The notes: generated by a model from the sequence alone, not told the origin. Positions 8,098 through 16,816 are shown, counted from the first letter of the stretch. The stretch is DNA of 28,304 nt from JAUPVN01 sp964423475 (GCA_964423475.1 CAYRFD010000008.1:1-28304); one strand, 5' to 3'. Numbers and translations are program-made.

Positions 8098-8370
8098 TCA
8101 AGCAGGCATACTATTGTGATAGTACATAACCTCGTTCATAAGAGGTAAACTATCTCCCTGCCAGTTTTGAACAAGGCTCCCGTCTGGGCCCATAACCAAA
8201 ACTGCTGGATACCTTACGATATCGTATAAGGTTGCCGTAGAGGCTCCATCTCTGGTGTTTACATCTTGCATTTCTAACGAGCGCCCTGTGCGCCGACGAT
8301 ATTCTTCTACAAACTCGTGCACAGCACGTTCGTCTTCTGAATTACTTTGATATAAAACCGCTACTTTCAT
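8098..8370 (-). CDS. Thioredoxin-fold protein lacking catalytic cysteines
   Basis: 90 aa with no cysteine at all. MKVAVLYQSNSEDERAV has the thioredoxin-like first strand followed by the helix, with NSED where a CxxC would sit. DIVRYPAVLVMGPDGSLVQ (about residues 50-68) resembles the cis-proline strand and beta hairpin of thioredoxin/glutaredoxin. It starts 14 bases after the ribonucleotide reductase stop codon, so it is in the same operon. Reduced thioredoxins feed electrons to RNR, but without Cys this protein cannot do that chemistry. A structural or binding role toward the reductase is an inference from position. The fold assignment is moderate and function is unknown. Confidence 0.75.
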   Translation of the reverse strand: MKVAVLYQSNSEDERAVHEFVEEYRRRTGRSLEMQDVNTRDGASTATLYDIVRYPAVLVMGPDGSLVQNWQGDSLPLMNEVMYYHNSMPA

Positions 8371-8384
8371 AAATTTTCCTTTTT

Positions 8385-11165
8385 TTAGCTACAACCGGTG
8401 GTAGACCCGCAAGCCGTACAAACGTAACAGCTACCAGACCTTTGTGTTTGGTTACCACAACTATAGCATAACGGTGCAGCACTATTTTGCGCAAGCCCCT
8501 TATGCTTTTTTGCAGGTTCTGGGCTAGCATTAACAGATGTAACGTCTGATGCCATATTAGCTGGCTCTGATACTTCTTTAGACTGCATTTTAGGAGCTGG
8601 ATCTTCTAGCGGTAAGGTTTGGCTTTGTGGTGGTACGTCATCTATGCTGGCAAGCCCAAGTTCTATTTTATCGTCAAAAGATAAATAATCGTGCCCAAGG
8701 CGCCTAAAAATGTAATCTGTTATAGAACTGGCCGTACGAATTTGCTTATCGTCTGTAATACCAGATGGCGCAAAAGTACGGTTCATCATAGTTTTAACAT
8801 AGCTTTTTAGTGGTACACCATACTGCAAACCATGACTAACGGCAATTGCAAAAGAATCAAGCAAGCCAGATAAAGTAGAGCCGTGTTTTGTAAGCTGAAC
8901 AAATAGCTCCCCAGGCTTACCGTCTTCGTATTCGCCTACTGTAAAGTAACCTTTTGCATCTGCTACTCTAAATTTATAGGTTTTGCTATTGCGTACTCTT
9001 GGCAAAGCCCTTCTTACGGCACCTTTTACTATAAAAGAGTCTGGTGCGGCTTGCGCAGATTGCTTAGAATCTTCTTGCTCGCCTTCTTTTTTGGCAGTAG
9101 AAAGTGGCTGTGCAACCTTACAATTGTCTCTATAAACGGCAATAGCTTTTACGCCCATTTTCCAGGCATCTATATGAAGCTGTTCAATGTCTTCTACAGA
9201 GGCATCTTCTGGCAAATTAACTGTTTTACTAATTGCTCCAGACAAAAATGGCTGCACAGCTGCCATCATCTTAACGTGACCGCTATAATGAATTGTATTA
9301 TCACCCATCGAACAAGCAAAAACTGCTAAATGCTCATCTTTAAGTTCTGGTGCCCCAATAATGGTTTTTTCTATATCAAGATATTCTACAATAGCATCGG
9401 TTTGAGCTTTTGTATAACCAAGTTCTCTTAACGCACGGGGTACGGTACGGTTAACTATGCTCATTGTGCCACCACCAACTAGTTTTTTATGCTTTACCAA
9501 GCCAAGATCTGGCTCTATACCGGTTGTATCACAATCCATCATTAAACCAATTGTACCGGTTGGCGCCAAAACTGTAGCTTGGCTGTTACGTACACCATGT
9601 ATTTTCCCAAGCTCTATGGCTTCGTCCCAAGCCTCTGCAGCGCTGCTTAATAGGTCTTCTGCAACTAGGCGGGCGTTAATTAAATCTACCTCTTTACGGT
9701 GCATCTTTAAAACATTTATCATGGCATCACTGTCTTTTCTAAAACCGGCAAATGGCCCAACACGTTCGGCAATCTTTGCGCTTGTAGCGTAAGAATAGCC
9801 CGTCATTAGCGCCGTAATAGCCGCAGCCTGTGCTCTACCCTCATCAGAATCATATGGCAAGCCCTGAGCCATTAACATTGCGCCTAAGTTTGCGTAACCC
9901 ATGCCTAGCTCACGGTAAGCGCGTGCATTTTTACCAATAGATTCTGTAGGATAACTAGAATACCCAACCAATATTTCCTGAGCCGTAAACACAGTTTCTA
10001 CAGTGTGCTTAAAGGCCTCAATATCAAAAGTATTATCATCTTTAAGATATTTTAGTAAATTAATACTTGCCAAGTTACAAGCAGAATTGTCTAAATGCAT
10101 ATATTCACTACAGGGGTTAGAACCGTTAATTCTACCGGCATTTGGCGATGTATGCCATTTGTTAATTGTGGTATCAAACTGCATTCCTGGGTCTGCACAT
10201 TCCCATGTTGCTTGCGCAAATTGGCGCATTAAATCACGGGCTTTAACTGTTTTTACAGTAGAACCATCACTAACTGCCTTAAGATCCCAATCTGCGTCGT
10301 CTTCTACGGCTTGCATAAAGTCATCTGTAACTCTAACAGAATTATTAGCATTTTGGTATTGAACGCTAAAGCTATCTTTACCATCAAAGCTCATATCAAA
10401 ACCTGCTTCTAGCAATGCTTGAGCCTTTTTTTCTTCGTGAGCTTTGCACCAAATAAACTCTTCTATATCTGGATGATCAATATTTAATATAACCATTTTA
10501 GCGGCACGCCTGGTTTTACCACCACTCTTTATAGTGCCCGCACTAGCGTCTGCACCACGCATAAAGCTTACTGGGCCACTAGCTTTACCGCCACTTGCAC
10601 TTAAACGTTCTTGGCTAGATCTAATTTTAGAAAGATTAATACCAGAACCAGAACCACCCTTAAAAATCATGCCTTCTTCTACGTACCAGTTTAATATAGC
10701 AGGCATTGTGTCTTCTATACCTAAAATAAAACATGCACTAGCTTGTTGTGCCCTAGTTGGCACACCAATATTAAACCAAACTGGTGAATTAAACGCTGCT
10801 CGCTGAGTAGCTAAAATATATTTAAGCTCTTCTTTAAAAGCCTCTGCCTCTTTATCGTTAATAAAATAATCACCCTGCTTGCCAGCACGAGTAATAGTAT
10901 CTACAATTCTGTTAATTAATGTTTTAAAACTAGCTTCTCTGCCCTCTTTACCAGGTGTGCCGGCAAAATATTTTTGGGCCACAATATTTACAGCGTTAAG
11001 AGACCAATCTGTAGGAAACTCAACCCCACGTTGTTCAAAAACAACTTCGCCCGTCATTGGGTTACTTATTTCTGAATCGTATTTTGTCCACTCTATGCTA
11101 TCGTAAGCTTTTTGACCAGAGCGCGTAAAATACCGCCCTAACCCTAAGGTTGCTGTTTTTCCCAT
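8385..11165 (-). CDS. nrdJ: Adenosylcobalamin-dependent (class II) ribonucleoside-diphosphate reductase
   Basis: 926 aa. Reduces ribonucleotides to deoxyribonucleotides using an adenosylcobalamin-derived radical. Motifs: first redox cysteine in QQASACFILG (C145), glycine-rich FKGGSGSGINLSK, the finger-loop NPCSEYM with radical C352 and E354, second redox cysteine SACNLASINLL (C363), and the phosphate-binding APTGTIGLMMDCDTTGIEP. The last about 30 residues form a cysteine-rich tail (CYSCG...CYVCTACG...CS) that re-reduces the active site and may bind zinc. I see no N-terminal ATP cone. The start ATG has Shine-Dalgarno GAGGG 7 bases upstream. It lies 178 bases after nrdR on the same strand. That spacer holds a small hairpin (11228-11247) and no second NrdR box that I can see. 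Patescibacteria usually lack cobalamin synthesis, so the cofactor is probably scavenged (inference). Confidence 0.95.
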   Translation of the reverse strand: MGKTATLGLGRYFTRSGQKAYDSIEWTKYDSEISNPMTGEVVFEQRGVEFPTDWSLNAVNIVAQKYFAGTPGKEGREASFKTLINRIVDTITRAGKQGDYFINDKEAEAFKEELKYILATQRAAFNSPVWFNIGVPTRAQQASACFILGIEDTMPAILNWYVEEGMIFKGGSGSGINLSKIRSSQERLSASGGKASGPVSFMRGADASAGTIKSGGKTRRAAKMVILNIDHPDIEEFIWCKAHEEKKAQALLEAGFDMSFDGKDSFSVQYQNANNSVRVTDDFMQAVEDDADWDLKAVSDGSTVKTVKARDLMRQFAQATWECADPGMQFDTTINKWHTSPNAGRINGSNPCSEYMHLDNSACNLASINLLKYLKDDNTFDIEAFKHTVETVFTAQEILVGYSSYPTESIGKNARAYRELGMGYANLGAMLMAQGLPYDSDEGRAQAAAITALMTGYSYATSAKIAERVGPFAGFRKDSDAMINVLKMHRKEVDLINARLVAEDLLSSAAEAWDEAIELGKIHGVRNSQATVLAPTGTIGLMMDCDTTGIEPDLGLVKHKKLVGGGTMSIVNRTVPRALRELGYTKAQTDAIVEYLDIEKTIIGAPELKDEHLAVFACSMGDNTIHYSGHVKMMAAVQPFLSGAISKTVNLPEDASVEDIEQLHIDAWKMGVKAIAVYRDNCKVAQPLSTAKKEGEQEDSKQSAQAAPDSFIVKGAVRRALPRVRNSKTYKFRVADAKGYFTVGEYEDGKPGELFVQLTKHGSTLSGLLDSFAIAVSHGLQYGVPLKSYVKTMMNRTFAPSGITDDKQIRTASSITDYIFRRLGHDYLSFDDKIELGLASIDDVPPQSQTLPLEDPAPKMQSKEVSEPANMASDVTSVNASPEPAKKHKGLAQNSAAPLCYSCGNQTQRSGSCYVCTACGSTTGCS

Positions 11166-11343
11166 TTTTTTACCCTCACTTATTGTTATTTGATATGTTT
11201 GTTAAAGCTCGCCATAACGGTGTAGTTTTAGCCCTCCCCAGTGCTAAGATTACTTTGGTGTTATGTCTTTAGCGTGCTTTGTACCATAGATTACTGCGCT
11301 AAATACGCCGTACACTACGCTGCAAAACAAACCAACGGTTATG

Positions 11344-11823
11344 TTAAGATTTTGTTTGATCTTCTTGTTGCTTGTTTTTTCTAATTTGAGCAAGTTCGGC
11401 CTCAAAGCCCGTAATATCCTCAAACCGCCTATAAACACTTGCAAACCTTACATATGCAACTTCTGATAGCTCGGCAAGCTCTTTCATAACTAGCTGGCCA
11501 ACATCATGAGACGAAACCTCTGGCTCGCCCTGATCTAGCAGTTGATTTTCTATTCTAGATACAACCGCCTCTAGCTGCATGTTAGTAACAGATGTTTTTT
11601 CGCAGGCTCGGTGCAAACCACCAAGCAACTTGGCTCTATCAAACAACTCACGCGAATTATCGTGCTTTATAACAATAAGTTGCGGCCGCTCACGGCGTTC
11701 ATAAGTAGTAAATCTAGCACCACACTTAGAGCATTTTCGCCTACGTCTTATGGCGTCGCCGTCTGGTACTTCTCTTGATTCTATTACTTTTGTATCCGCA
11801 AAATTACATGTATAACACTTCAC
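11344..11823 (-). CDS. nrdR: Transcriptional repressor NrdR
   Basis: 159 aa from a GTG start at 11823, chosen because it gives MKCYTC, the usual NrdR N-terminus, and because AGGAAG lies 6 bases upstream. The in-frame ATG at 11859 touches the operator and has no ribosome site. Zinc ribbon: C3/C6 and C31/C34 (RRRRKCSKCGARFTTYERRE). The ATP-cone domain follows (about residues 46-136: LIVIKHDNSRELFDRAKLLGGL...), which senses ATP/dATP. NrdR represses ribonucleotide reductase genes. The reductase gene is next downstream, so this is a self-regulated nrdR-nrdJ transcription unit. The C-terminal tail (QIRKNKQQEDQTKS) is charged and variable. Confidence 0.95.
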   Translation of the reverse strand: MKCYTCNFADTKVIESREVPDGDAIRRRRKCSKCGARFTTYERRERPQLIVIKHDNSRELFDRAKLLGGLHRACEKTSVTNMQLEAVVSRIENQLLDQGEPEVSSHDVGQLVMKELAELSEVAYVRFASVYRRFEDITGFEAELAQIRKNKQQEDQTKS

Positions 11824-11859
11824 GTTTCTTCCTAACCGTTTTTTAGCTTTAATGTACAA

Positions 11860-11875
11860 TCACCATATATGGTGT
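11860..11875 (-). promoter_or_regulatory. NrdR box 1
   Basis: On the minus strand this reads ACACCATATATGGTGA, a near-perfect 16-bp palindrome that closely matches the NrdR-box consensus ACACTATATATAGTGT. It lies just downstream of the predicted start of transcription and 36 bases before the nrdR GTG. Confidence 0.75.
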
Positions 11876-11886
11876 GTATGTACCCT

Positions 11887-11915
11887 ATAATAGACCCATT
11901 ATATAGCGTTTTCAA
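11887..11915 (-). promoter_or_regulatory. nrdR promoter
   Basis: Minus strand TTGAAA (11910-11915), 17-base spacer, TATTAT (11887-11892); start predicted near 11880. The spacer is almost entirely occupied by NrdR box 2, and box 1 lies right after the start site, an arrangement expected to block RNA polymerase. Confidence 0.65.
11894..11909 (-). promoter_or_regulatory. NrdR box 2 (weaker)
   Basis: Minus strand ACGCTATATAATGGGT matches the NrdR consensus at 12 of 16 positions. Its centre is 34 bp from box 1, near the roughly three helical turns usual for paired NrdR sites. It fills the -35/-10 spacer. Confidence 0.55.
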
Positions 11916-11953
11916 GTCTTTTTTGTGGTAATTTATTACACACCCGCATACGG

Positions 11954-13372
11954 CTACTTATCTTTATCTTCTTCTGATTCTTTATTATCTGAAGATTTTT
12001 TACGGCGAGTAAAACGGCGCAAAAAAGATGGTTTATCAAAATCTTCATCGGTTTTTTGATCGGCATCAAATGTCCAAATATTTGGCACTGGCTTGTCGTC
12101 TCCAAAATCACTAGCAGTATCGTGCTGGTCGTTATCGTCATTTAGGTTAATATCTTTAATGTCATCGTCTGTCATGGTTTTTGTATCTGTAACAGTCTCT
12201 AGGCGCTTAGCGCTATCATCTGTTTTATCTTCTTTATTCTGGTCTGCAGATTGTGTTTCTTGGCTACTGGTATCTGATTTTGTGTCTTCATCTTGGTTAG
12301 ATGATTGAGCTTGCAAAGATTCTTCATCATCTTTTTCTGTATCTACATCACTAGTAGTTGAAACTGGCGTTGGCTCTGGGCCATTTGTTTCGCGCACCCT
12401 AGACCTGTTAGCAAAATAAGAGGCTTCAAACCCAGTGGCAACAACAGTAATAATAACTTCGTTCTCTAGTTCTGGGTCTATAGTAGCACCAAAAATAATG
12501 TTAGCATCTGGGTCTACTGCACCTGTAATTGTTTCGGCAGCGGCATTAATTTCGTGCATAGACATGTCTAAGCCGCCTATAACGTTAAATAGTATGCCCC
12601 TGGCTCCATCTATTGATACTTCTAATAAAGGCGATTCTATGGCCTGGTGAGCGGCCTCAACGGCTCTATCATCACCACTAGCTCGCCCAATGCCCATAAG
12701 AGCAGATCCCGCATTGCTCATTACGGCCTTAACGTCGGCAAAGTCTAAGTTTATTAAACCGTGCACCGTAATTAAATCTGATATACCTTGCACACCTTGG
12801 CGTAATACATCATCTGCAACTTTAAAAGCATCTAATAAAGGAGTTTTTCTATCTATTGTTTGTAATAACCTATCATTAGGAACAGTTATAAGTGTATCTA
12901 CGTTATCGCGCAATTGCGAAATAGCATATTCTGCGTTACGACGGCGCTTTTCGCCCTCAAAAGCAAATGGCCTAGTTGCAAAACCAACCACTAAGGCGCC
13001 TTGTTCTTTGGCAATTTTGGCTACCACATGGCCTGCTCCACTACCGGTACCGCCACCAGCACCAATAGTAACAAACACCATATCTGCACCCTCTAATACT
13101 TTTTTAATATCATCTTTAGATACATTGGCGGCTTGTTCGCCAACCTGAGGATCTGCCCCCGCCCCTAAACCCTTTGTGGTGTCTCCACCTATATGTAGTT
13201 TTGTTGGAGCTTTAGAATGATGGATTGCTTGAGCATCGGTGTTAATTGCAATAAATTCAACACCCTTTACACCCGCCTCTATCATTCTATTAATAGCAGC
13301 GCCACCGGCGCCACCAACACCTGCTACCTTTATTCGGGCAAATGTTTCTATTTCTGGAGTTACTTGTGGCAT
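11954..13372 (-). CDS. ftsZ: Cell division protein FtsZ
   Basis: 472 aa tubulin-like GTPase that forms the division ring. N-terminal KVAGVGGAGGAAINRMIEAG and the tubulin signature GAGGGTGSGAGH (about residues 103-114) bind GTP. The T7-loop region NLDFADVKAVMSN is present. After about residue 320 comes a long acidic, disordered linker rich in Asp/Ser/Thr/Gln. DKPSFLRRFTRRKK then matches the conserved C-terminal peptide (DxPxFLR) that binds FtsA, followed by an unusual extra charged tail (SSDNKESEEDKDK). It lies 124 bases after ftsA and has its own promoter. The nearest AAAGGA is about 14 bases from the ATG, longer than ideal; no better in-frame start is visible. Confidence 0.97.
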   Translation of the reverse strand: MPQVTPEIETFARIKVAGVGGAGGAAINRMIEAGVKGVEFIAINTDAQAIHHSKAPTKLHIGGDTTKGLGAGADPQVGEQAANVSKDDIKKVLEGADMVFVTIGAGGGTGSGAGHVVAKIAKEQGALVVGFATRPFAFEGEKRRRNAEYAISQLRDNVDTLITVPNDRLLQTIDRKTPLLDAFKVADDVLRQGVQGISDLITVHGLINLDFADVKAVMSNAGSALMGIGRASGDDRAVEAAHQAIESPLLEVSIDGARGILFNVIGGLDMSMHEINAAAETITGAVDPDANIIFGATIDPELENEVIITVVATGFEASYFANRSRVRETNGPEPTPVSTTSDVDTEKDDEESLQAQSSNQDEDTKSDTSSQETQSADQNKEDKTDDSAKRLETVTDTKTMTDDDIKDINLNDDNDQHDTASDFGDDKPVPNIWTFDADQKTDEDFDKPSFLRRFTRRKKSSDNKESEEDKDK

Positions 13373-13418
13373 AGTATTATGTTATATCCTTTCAAGATAA
13401 TTACGCAGTGTTAGTACT

Positions 13419-13447
13419 ATTGTACTTGTCACACAAATTGTATTCAA
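13419..13447 (-). promoter_or_regulatory. ftsZ promoter
   Basis: Minus strand TTGAAT (13442-13447), 17-base spacer, TACAAT (13419-13424). Start is predicted near 13412, giving a leader of about 40 bases with AAAGGA in it. Confidence 0.6.
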
Positions 13448-13496
13448 GCACTGTTTTATAAAAAACCCCGCCTACCATAATTATGAACAACCAAAA

Positions 13497-14726
13497 TTAC
13501 TTAAAAAGCGTGTTTTTAATTTTTGTGAACAGGCCATTTGCTCCGAGTACTTTTTGTGAACTTGTTGGAGATGCCTCTAGCCCCAAGATACCATCTAGCA
13601 TCATTAACCCAATTACACTTGCGTATTCGCTATCGTTAACGTTATCTGCCACACCACCAATATGCTGCAAAGCCCCAATACGAGTATGCAATTCTAGTGG
13701 CACTTGCGCAAATTTTGCTAACCCTGGTGTTTTAGCAACCCCGCCAACAAAAACAACTCCCCCCGGTAAACGCTTAGATTTTTTTACTTTTGCAAAAACT
13801 TTATCTATTTCTTCTAGCAGTTCTTCAAAACGAGGCACCAAAATATCGTAAATACGAGCAGTATCAAAGATATATTCAGATTTTTCGTGCGTTACCTTAA
13901 CCTTACGCGATACAGCAGACGCCGGATCAAGCGAACCATATGCAACTTTTACCTTTTCTGCTACCTCTAAATCTGTTTTAAGACCAATTGCTAAATCATT
14001 TGTAACGTTTTGGCCACCAATAGGTAATACTGCCACTGCATAAATTTCGCCATCTTCTACAATTGCAATATTTGTAGTTCCAGCCCCAATATCTACAATA
14101 GCCGTACCAGATTCTCTTTGTTTGCGCGTTAAAATAACCTCGCTTGCAGCCACAGAAGAAACCGTTCTTCCCATAATACCAATTTGGGCATCAGACAGAG
14201 CTTGTTCTACTGCTCTAATTGTTTGAACGCCAGCAGTTACCACTAGGGTATCTACCTCTAGCCTAACACCTTGCATACCAACCGGATCTTTTATATTGTC
14301 TTGGCCATCTACTCTATAATTCTTAGCAAATACTTGCACAATCTCGCGGTTTTGAGGCATGTTTATTACTGTTGCTTGCTCTTCTACACGCTCTCTATCA
14401 GAATCTGTAATTATTCTATCTTGGCTATTGGTAGATATCATACCGGTAGAAGATTGAGACTGCACACTAGCGCCATTCATATTTATAGTTGCAGAATTTA
14501 CTCTAACGCCTGCCATTCTTTCGGCGGCACCAACTGCCTCTGTAATTGCTTTAGCTACGTCGTCTGGGTGAGCAATATAACCTTTTCGCATTCCCTCGTT
14601 TTCGGCAGATCCAACACCAATTACAGCAATGCTTACATCTGGGTTGTTTGTTTCTGGCATACCTATGGCACATCTTACTTTAGAGGTACCAATATCTAAG
14701 CCAATAAAGTACGGCTGCTTTTGCAT
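13497..14726 (-). CDS. ftsA: Cell division protein FtsA
   Basis: 409 aa actin-like ATPase that tethers FtsZ to the membrane. YFIGLDIGTSKVRCAIG (residues 6-22) is the phosphate-1 loop, AIVDIGAGTTNIAIVEDG is phosphate-2, and GGVVFVGGVAKTPGLAKFA is the adenosine motif. The 1C-domain insertion (SHS2-like) lies between. The C-terminal NGLFTKIKNTLFK is a good amphipathic membrane-targeting helix, as in other FtsA proteins. It precedes ftsZ in the usual order. No Shine-Dalgarno is present; TATACT ends 7 bases before the ATG, so a leaderless message is likely. Confidence 0.96.
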   Translation of the reverse strand: MQKQPYFIGLDIGTSKVRCAIGMPETNNPDVSIAVIGVGSAENEGMRKGYIAHPDDVAKAITEAVGAAERMAGVRVNSATINMNGASVQSQSSTGMISTNSQDRIITDSDRERVEEQATVINMPQNREIVQVFAKNYRVDGQDNIKDPVGMQGVRLEVDTLVVTAGVQTIRAVEQALSDAQIGIMGRTVSSVAASEVILTRKQRESGTAIVDIGAGTTNIAIVEDGEIYAVAVLPIGGQNVTNDLAIGLKTDLEVAEKVKVAYGSLDPASAVSRKVKVTHEKSEYIFDTARIYDILVPRFEELLEEIDKVFAKVKKSKRLPGGVVFVGGVAKTPGLAKFAQVPLELHTRIGALQHIGGVADNVNDSEYASVIGLMMLDGILGLEASPTSSQKVLGANGLFTKIKNTLFK

Positions 14727-14733
14727 ACTTGTA

Positions 14734-14762
14734 AGTATAACGCTAGTGCTGCATTATGAGCA
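14734..14762 (-). promoter_or_regulatory. ftsA promoter, probably leaderless
   Basis: Minus strand TTGCTC, 18-base spacer, TATACT (14734-14739), then 7 bases (TACAAGT) and the ATG at 14726. The predicted start coincides with the A of the start codon. Confidence 0.6.
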
Positions 14763-14806
14763 ACCCAAAAAATCTATCAAAAGCAAATTTTATGTTTATT
14801 TAATAC

Positions 14807-15562
14807 TTAAATTCTAGTTAAAACTTCGGAGCCATCATCTGTAATTAAAACCGTATCTTCAAAATGAGCAGATAAGCTACCATCTTTAGTAAGCACCGTC
14901 CAGCCATCTGGTGCGGTATAAACAGCATCTGCGCCCAATGTAGACATAGGTTCTATTGCTATTGTCATGCCACTTAAAAGCTTCATGCCAGTATTAGCTC
15001 TGCCATAGTTTGGGATATTTGGGTCTTCGTGCAACTGATGCCCAGTGCCATGCCCAACCAAATCTTTTACAATTCCAAAACCAAAATGTTCCATTTCTGC
15101 CTGTACGGCCGCAGAAATCGTTCCAACCCTAACACCATTTTTAAGTTGCTGTATACCAGCTTGCAAAGCTTGCTCTGTGCCATTTACAAGCTTAATATTA
15201 CTCTTAACAGGTTTTGCACCGTCTACAATGCTACTACGTGCAGCGTCTGTTATCATTCCTTTATAGGTAACACCAAAGTCATAGCTAACAATGTCTCCTG
15301 CCTGCAGTGCGTATTTACCGGGTATACCATGAACAACTTGGCTATTAACAGATATACAAATAACATCCGGAAACCCACCATAACCCAAAAATGTTGGTTT
15401 TCCACCTAGGGCCTTTAACTCTTTAGCAGCCATATTAGCTAACTCTTTTGTTGTAATATCTACAACAATATTATTTTTAACCAAATCTAATACTGTGGCT
15501 AGCATGCGGCCACTTTCGCGCTGAGCATCTAATTCTGTAGCAGTTTTAACTTTGGTAATCAC
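14807..15562 (-). CDS. map: Methionine aminopeptidase, type I
   Basis: 251 aa. Removes the N-terminal methionine from new proteins after deformylation. Metal-site residues are visible in order: YDFGVTYKGMITDAARS (two Asp), VGHGTGHQLHEDPNIPNYG (His), IEPMSTLG (Glu) and FEDTVLIT (Glu), plus the substrate-site His in QVVHGIPGKY. No N-terminal zinc-finger extension. It starts with GTG, overlapping the adk stop by 4 bases (GTGA), so translation is coupled. Neighbours adk and map are the classical pair, but here they are with rpsU-yqeY rather than in the ribosomal spc operon. Confidence 0.96.
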   Translation of the reverse strand: MITKVKTATELDAQRESGRMLATVLDLVKNNIVVDITTKELANMAAKELKALGGKPTFLGYGGFPDVICISVNSQVVHGIPGKYALQAGDIVSYDFGVTYKGMITDAARSSIVDGAKPVKSNIKLVNGTEQALQAGIQQLKNGVRVGTISAAVQAEMEHFGFGIVKDLVGHGTGHQLHEDPNIPNYGRANTGMKLLSGMTIAIEPMSTLGADAVYTAPDGWTVLTKDGSLSAHFEDTVLITDDGSEVLTRI

Positions 15563-16107
15563 AACTTAACGCCAATGTTAACAAGCGTGTTATATATGTG
15601 TTTATGTATTTCTTCTGGCAACTGTTCGCCGTCTATCTCTAGCACAGGGATGTCTTGATCGGCTATATACTTTAGCGTAGGTTCAACCTCGTTTCTAAAT
15701 TCTTCAAACCGTTTTGTAATGGCCTGAACGCTATCGTCGCTTCTGCCCCTGGCTATCATTCTGTCTTTAACGGTTTGCTCTTTGGCAACTAGGTGAACGG
15801 CTGCCTCAATACTATCACCCAATAATGGCAAATTTTTTATTAACCATTTTGCTTGGCCAACGCGCCTAGGAAACCCATCTAAAATAATTTTATGATCTGG
15901 CAATTGCTCTTTAAGCTCTTGTTCTAGTAAGCCCATTGTAACTTCGTCGCTTACTAATTTACCTGTTTTTATATATTCTGCCATTTCTTTAGCCATTTTA
16001 TCTCTAAATAACTGGCCCATAGATATCCATGTTCGGCCTGTTTTATCTACTAATAATTGGCTTTGAGTACTTTTACCAGACCCAGCAACTCCAAAAACTA
16101 AGATCAT
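15559..16107 (-). CDS. adk: Adenylate kinase (short, LID-less form)
   Basis: 182 aa. Interconverts ATP + AMP and two ADP. P-loop GVAGSGKSTQ (residues 6-15; the usual form is GxPGxGKGTQ), the AMP-site region TWISMGQLFRD, KIILDGFPRR (the diagnostic DGFPR), and a short RGRSDDS where long forms have the roughly 30-residue LID. A cysteine-zinc LID is absent, consistent with the short form. Good Shine-Dalgarno (AAAGGAG) upstream of ATG 16107, 4 bases after yqeY. The substituted P-loop leaves open another NMP kinase specificity, but the adk-map pairing supports adenylate kinase. Confidence 0.88.
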   Translation of the reverse strand: MILVFGVAGSGKSTQSQLLVDKTGRTWISMGQLFRDKMAKEMAEYIKTGKLVSDEVTMGLLEQELKEQLPDHKIILDGFPRRVGQAKWLIKNLPLLGDSIEAAVHLVAKEQTVKDRMIARGRSDDSVQAITKRFEEFRNEVEPTLKYIADQDIPVLEIDGEQLPEEIHKHIYNTLVNIGVKL

Positions 16108-16111
16108 TTAA

Positions 16112-16549
16112 CTATTCTCCTTTAGATAAATAATTTTTTAATCTATCTGCAACCATTTTACCATCTGCATTACCCTTAGCAGTTTGCATTACCTTGGGCA
16201 TAATAGACCCAAAATTAGTATCTGTTGTTGTTTTTGCAACACTTATAATCAAATCATCTACTTGTTCTTGTGTAAGTTGAGCCGGTGCATATTGGCTTAA
16301 TAATTGGCGTTCGTATTCTTCTTGTGCTGCCTGTTCTGGGCGATCATTATTAGCATACATGTCACGAGCCTCTATGCGCCTTTTAATCTCTTTTTTAACA
16401 ACACTTACGGCCTGTTCATCTGTTAGGCTGTTTGCATTTGCTATTTTGGCATTCTTAAGACTACTAAGTAGCATCCTTAGCGTAGAGGTAGCTTGCTTAT
16501 CTCCTGATTTCAACGCGCTTTTCAGATCGTTCTGTACGCGCTCTATCAT
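16112..16549 (-). CDS. yqeY: GatB/YqeY domain protein
   Basis: 145 aa, all of it a YqeY domain (related to the tRNA-binding tail of GatB). Recognised by LKSALKSGDKQATSTLRMLLSSLKNA at the N-terminus, the YERQLLSQYAPAQLTQEQ segment and the C-terminal GSIMPKVMQTAKGNADGKMV. Molecular function is not established for the stand-alone family; a role in tRNA-dependent amidation or translation is assumed. Its ATG overlaps the rpsU stop by one base (TAATG). The rpsU-yqeY pairing is widespread in bacteria. Confidence 0.93.
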   Translation of the reverse strand: MIERVQNDLKSALKSGDKQATSTLRMLLSSLKNAKIANANSLTDEQAVSVVKKEIKRRIEARDMYANNDRPEQAAQEEYERQLLSQYAPAQLTQEQVDDLIISVAKTTTDTNFGSIMPKVMQTAKGNADGKMVADRLKNYLSKGE

Positions 16550-16764
16550 TATCTAAGACCTAATTTAGCTCTTTTAGCCTTTTGAGCTTTTCGTTCGTTT
16601 CTAATTATTGCCTTTGTTCGGCGATCTCGCTTACTAATTGGTTTTTCAAAATACTGCAACTGTTTAACGGTGGCAAGTGTGCCAGCCTGTTGCACTTTTC
16701 TGTTAAAACGACGAATAAGCCCTTCTACTGACTCTCTGGTGTCTTTCTTAAAAACTGATATCAT
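16549..16764 (-). CDS. rpsU: 30S ribosomal protein S21
   Basis: 71 aa, basic. SVFKKDTRESVEGLIRRFNRKV at the N-terminus is the bS21 signature; the C-terminus is Arg/Lys-rich (ISKRDRRTKAI...KRAKLGLR). bS21 contacts the 3' end of 16S rRNA near the anti-Shine-Dalgarno. First gene of rpsU-yqeY-adk-map. No clear Shine-Dalgarno lies upstream; the 52 bases before it are AT-rich. Confidence 0.95.
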   Translation of the reverse strand: MISVFKKDTRESVEGLIRRFNRKVQQAGTLATVKQLQYFEKPISKRDRRTKAIIRNERKAQKAKRAKLGLR

Positions 16765-16816
16765 ACAAATTTTATGTTACGCTATTTAAAAACTTTTTAC
16801 AAGGGTAATTTACTTT

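Noticed and set aside
8342..8530. Minus-strand 62-codon ORF between nrdJ and the thioredoxin-fold gene
   Set aside because: It lies mostly inside the end of nrdJ in another frame and has no family features.
11166..11343. Possible cobalamin riboswitch before nrdJ (GCACTGGGGAGGGC resembles part of a B12 box)
   Set aside because: Only a 20-base hairpin (11228-11247) is visible; the spacer is too short for the full aptamer and lacks the other conserved segments.
11250..11444. Minus-strand 64-codon ORF with a hydrophobic C-terminal half, overlapping the end of nrdR
   Set aside because: Its first half is nrdR in another frame; no ribosome site or plausible start exists for the part outside nrdR.
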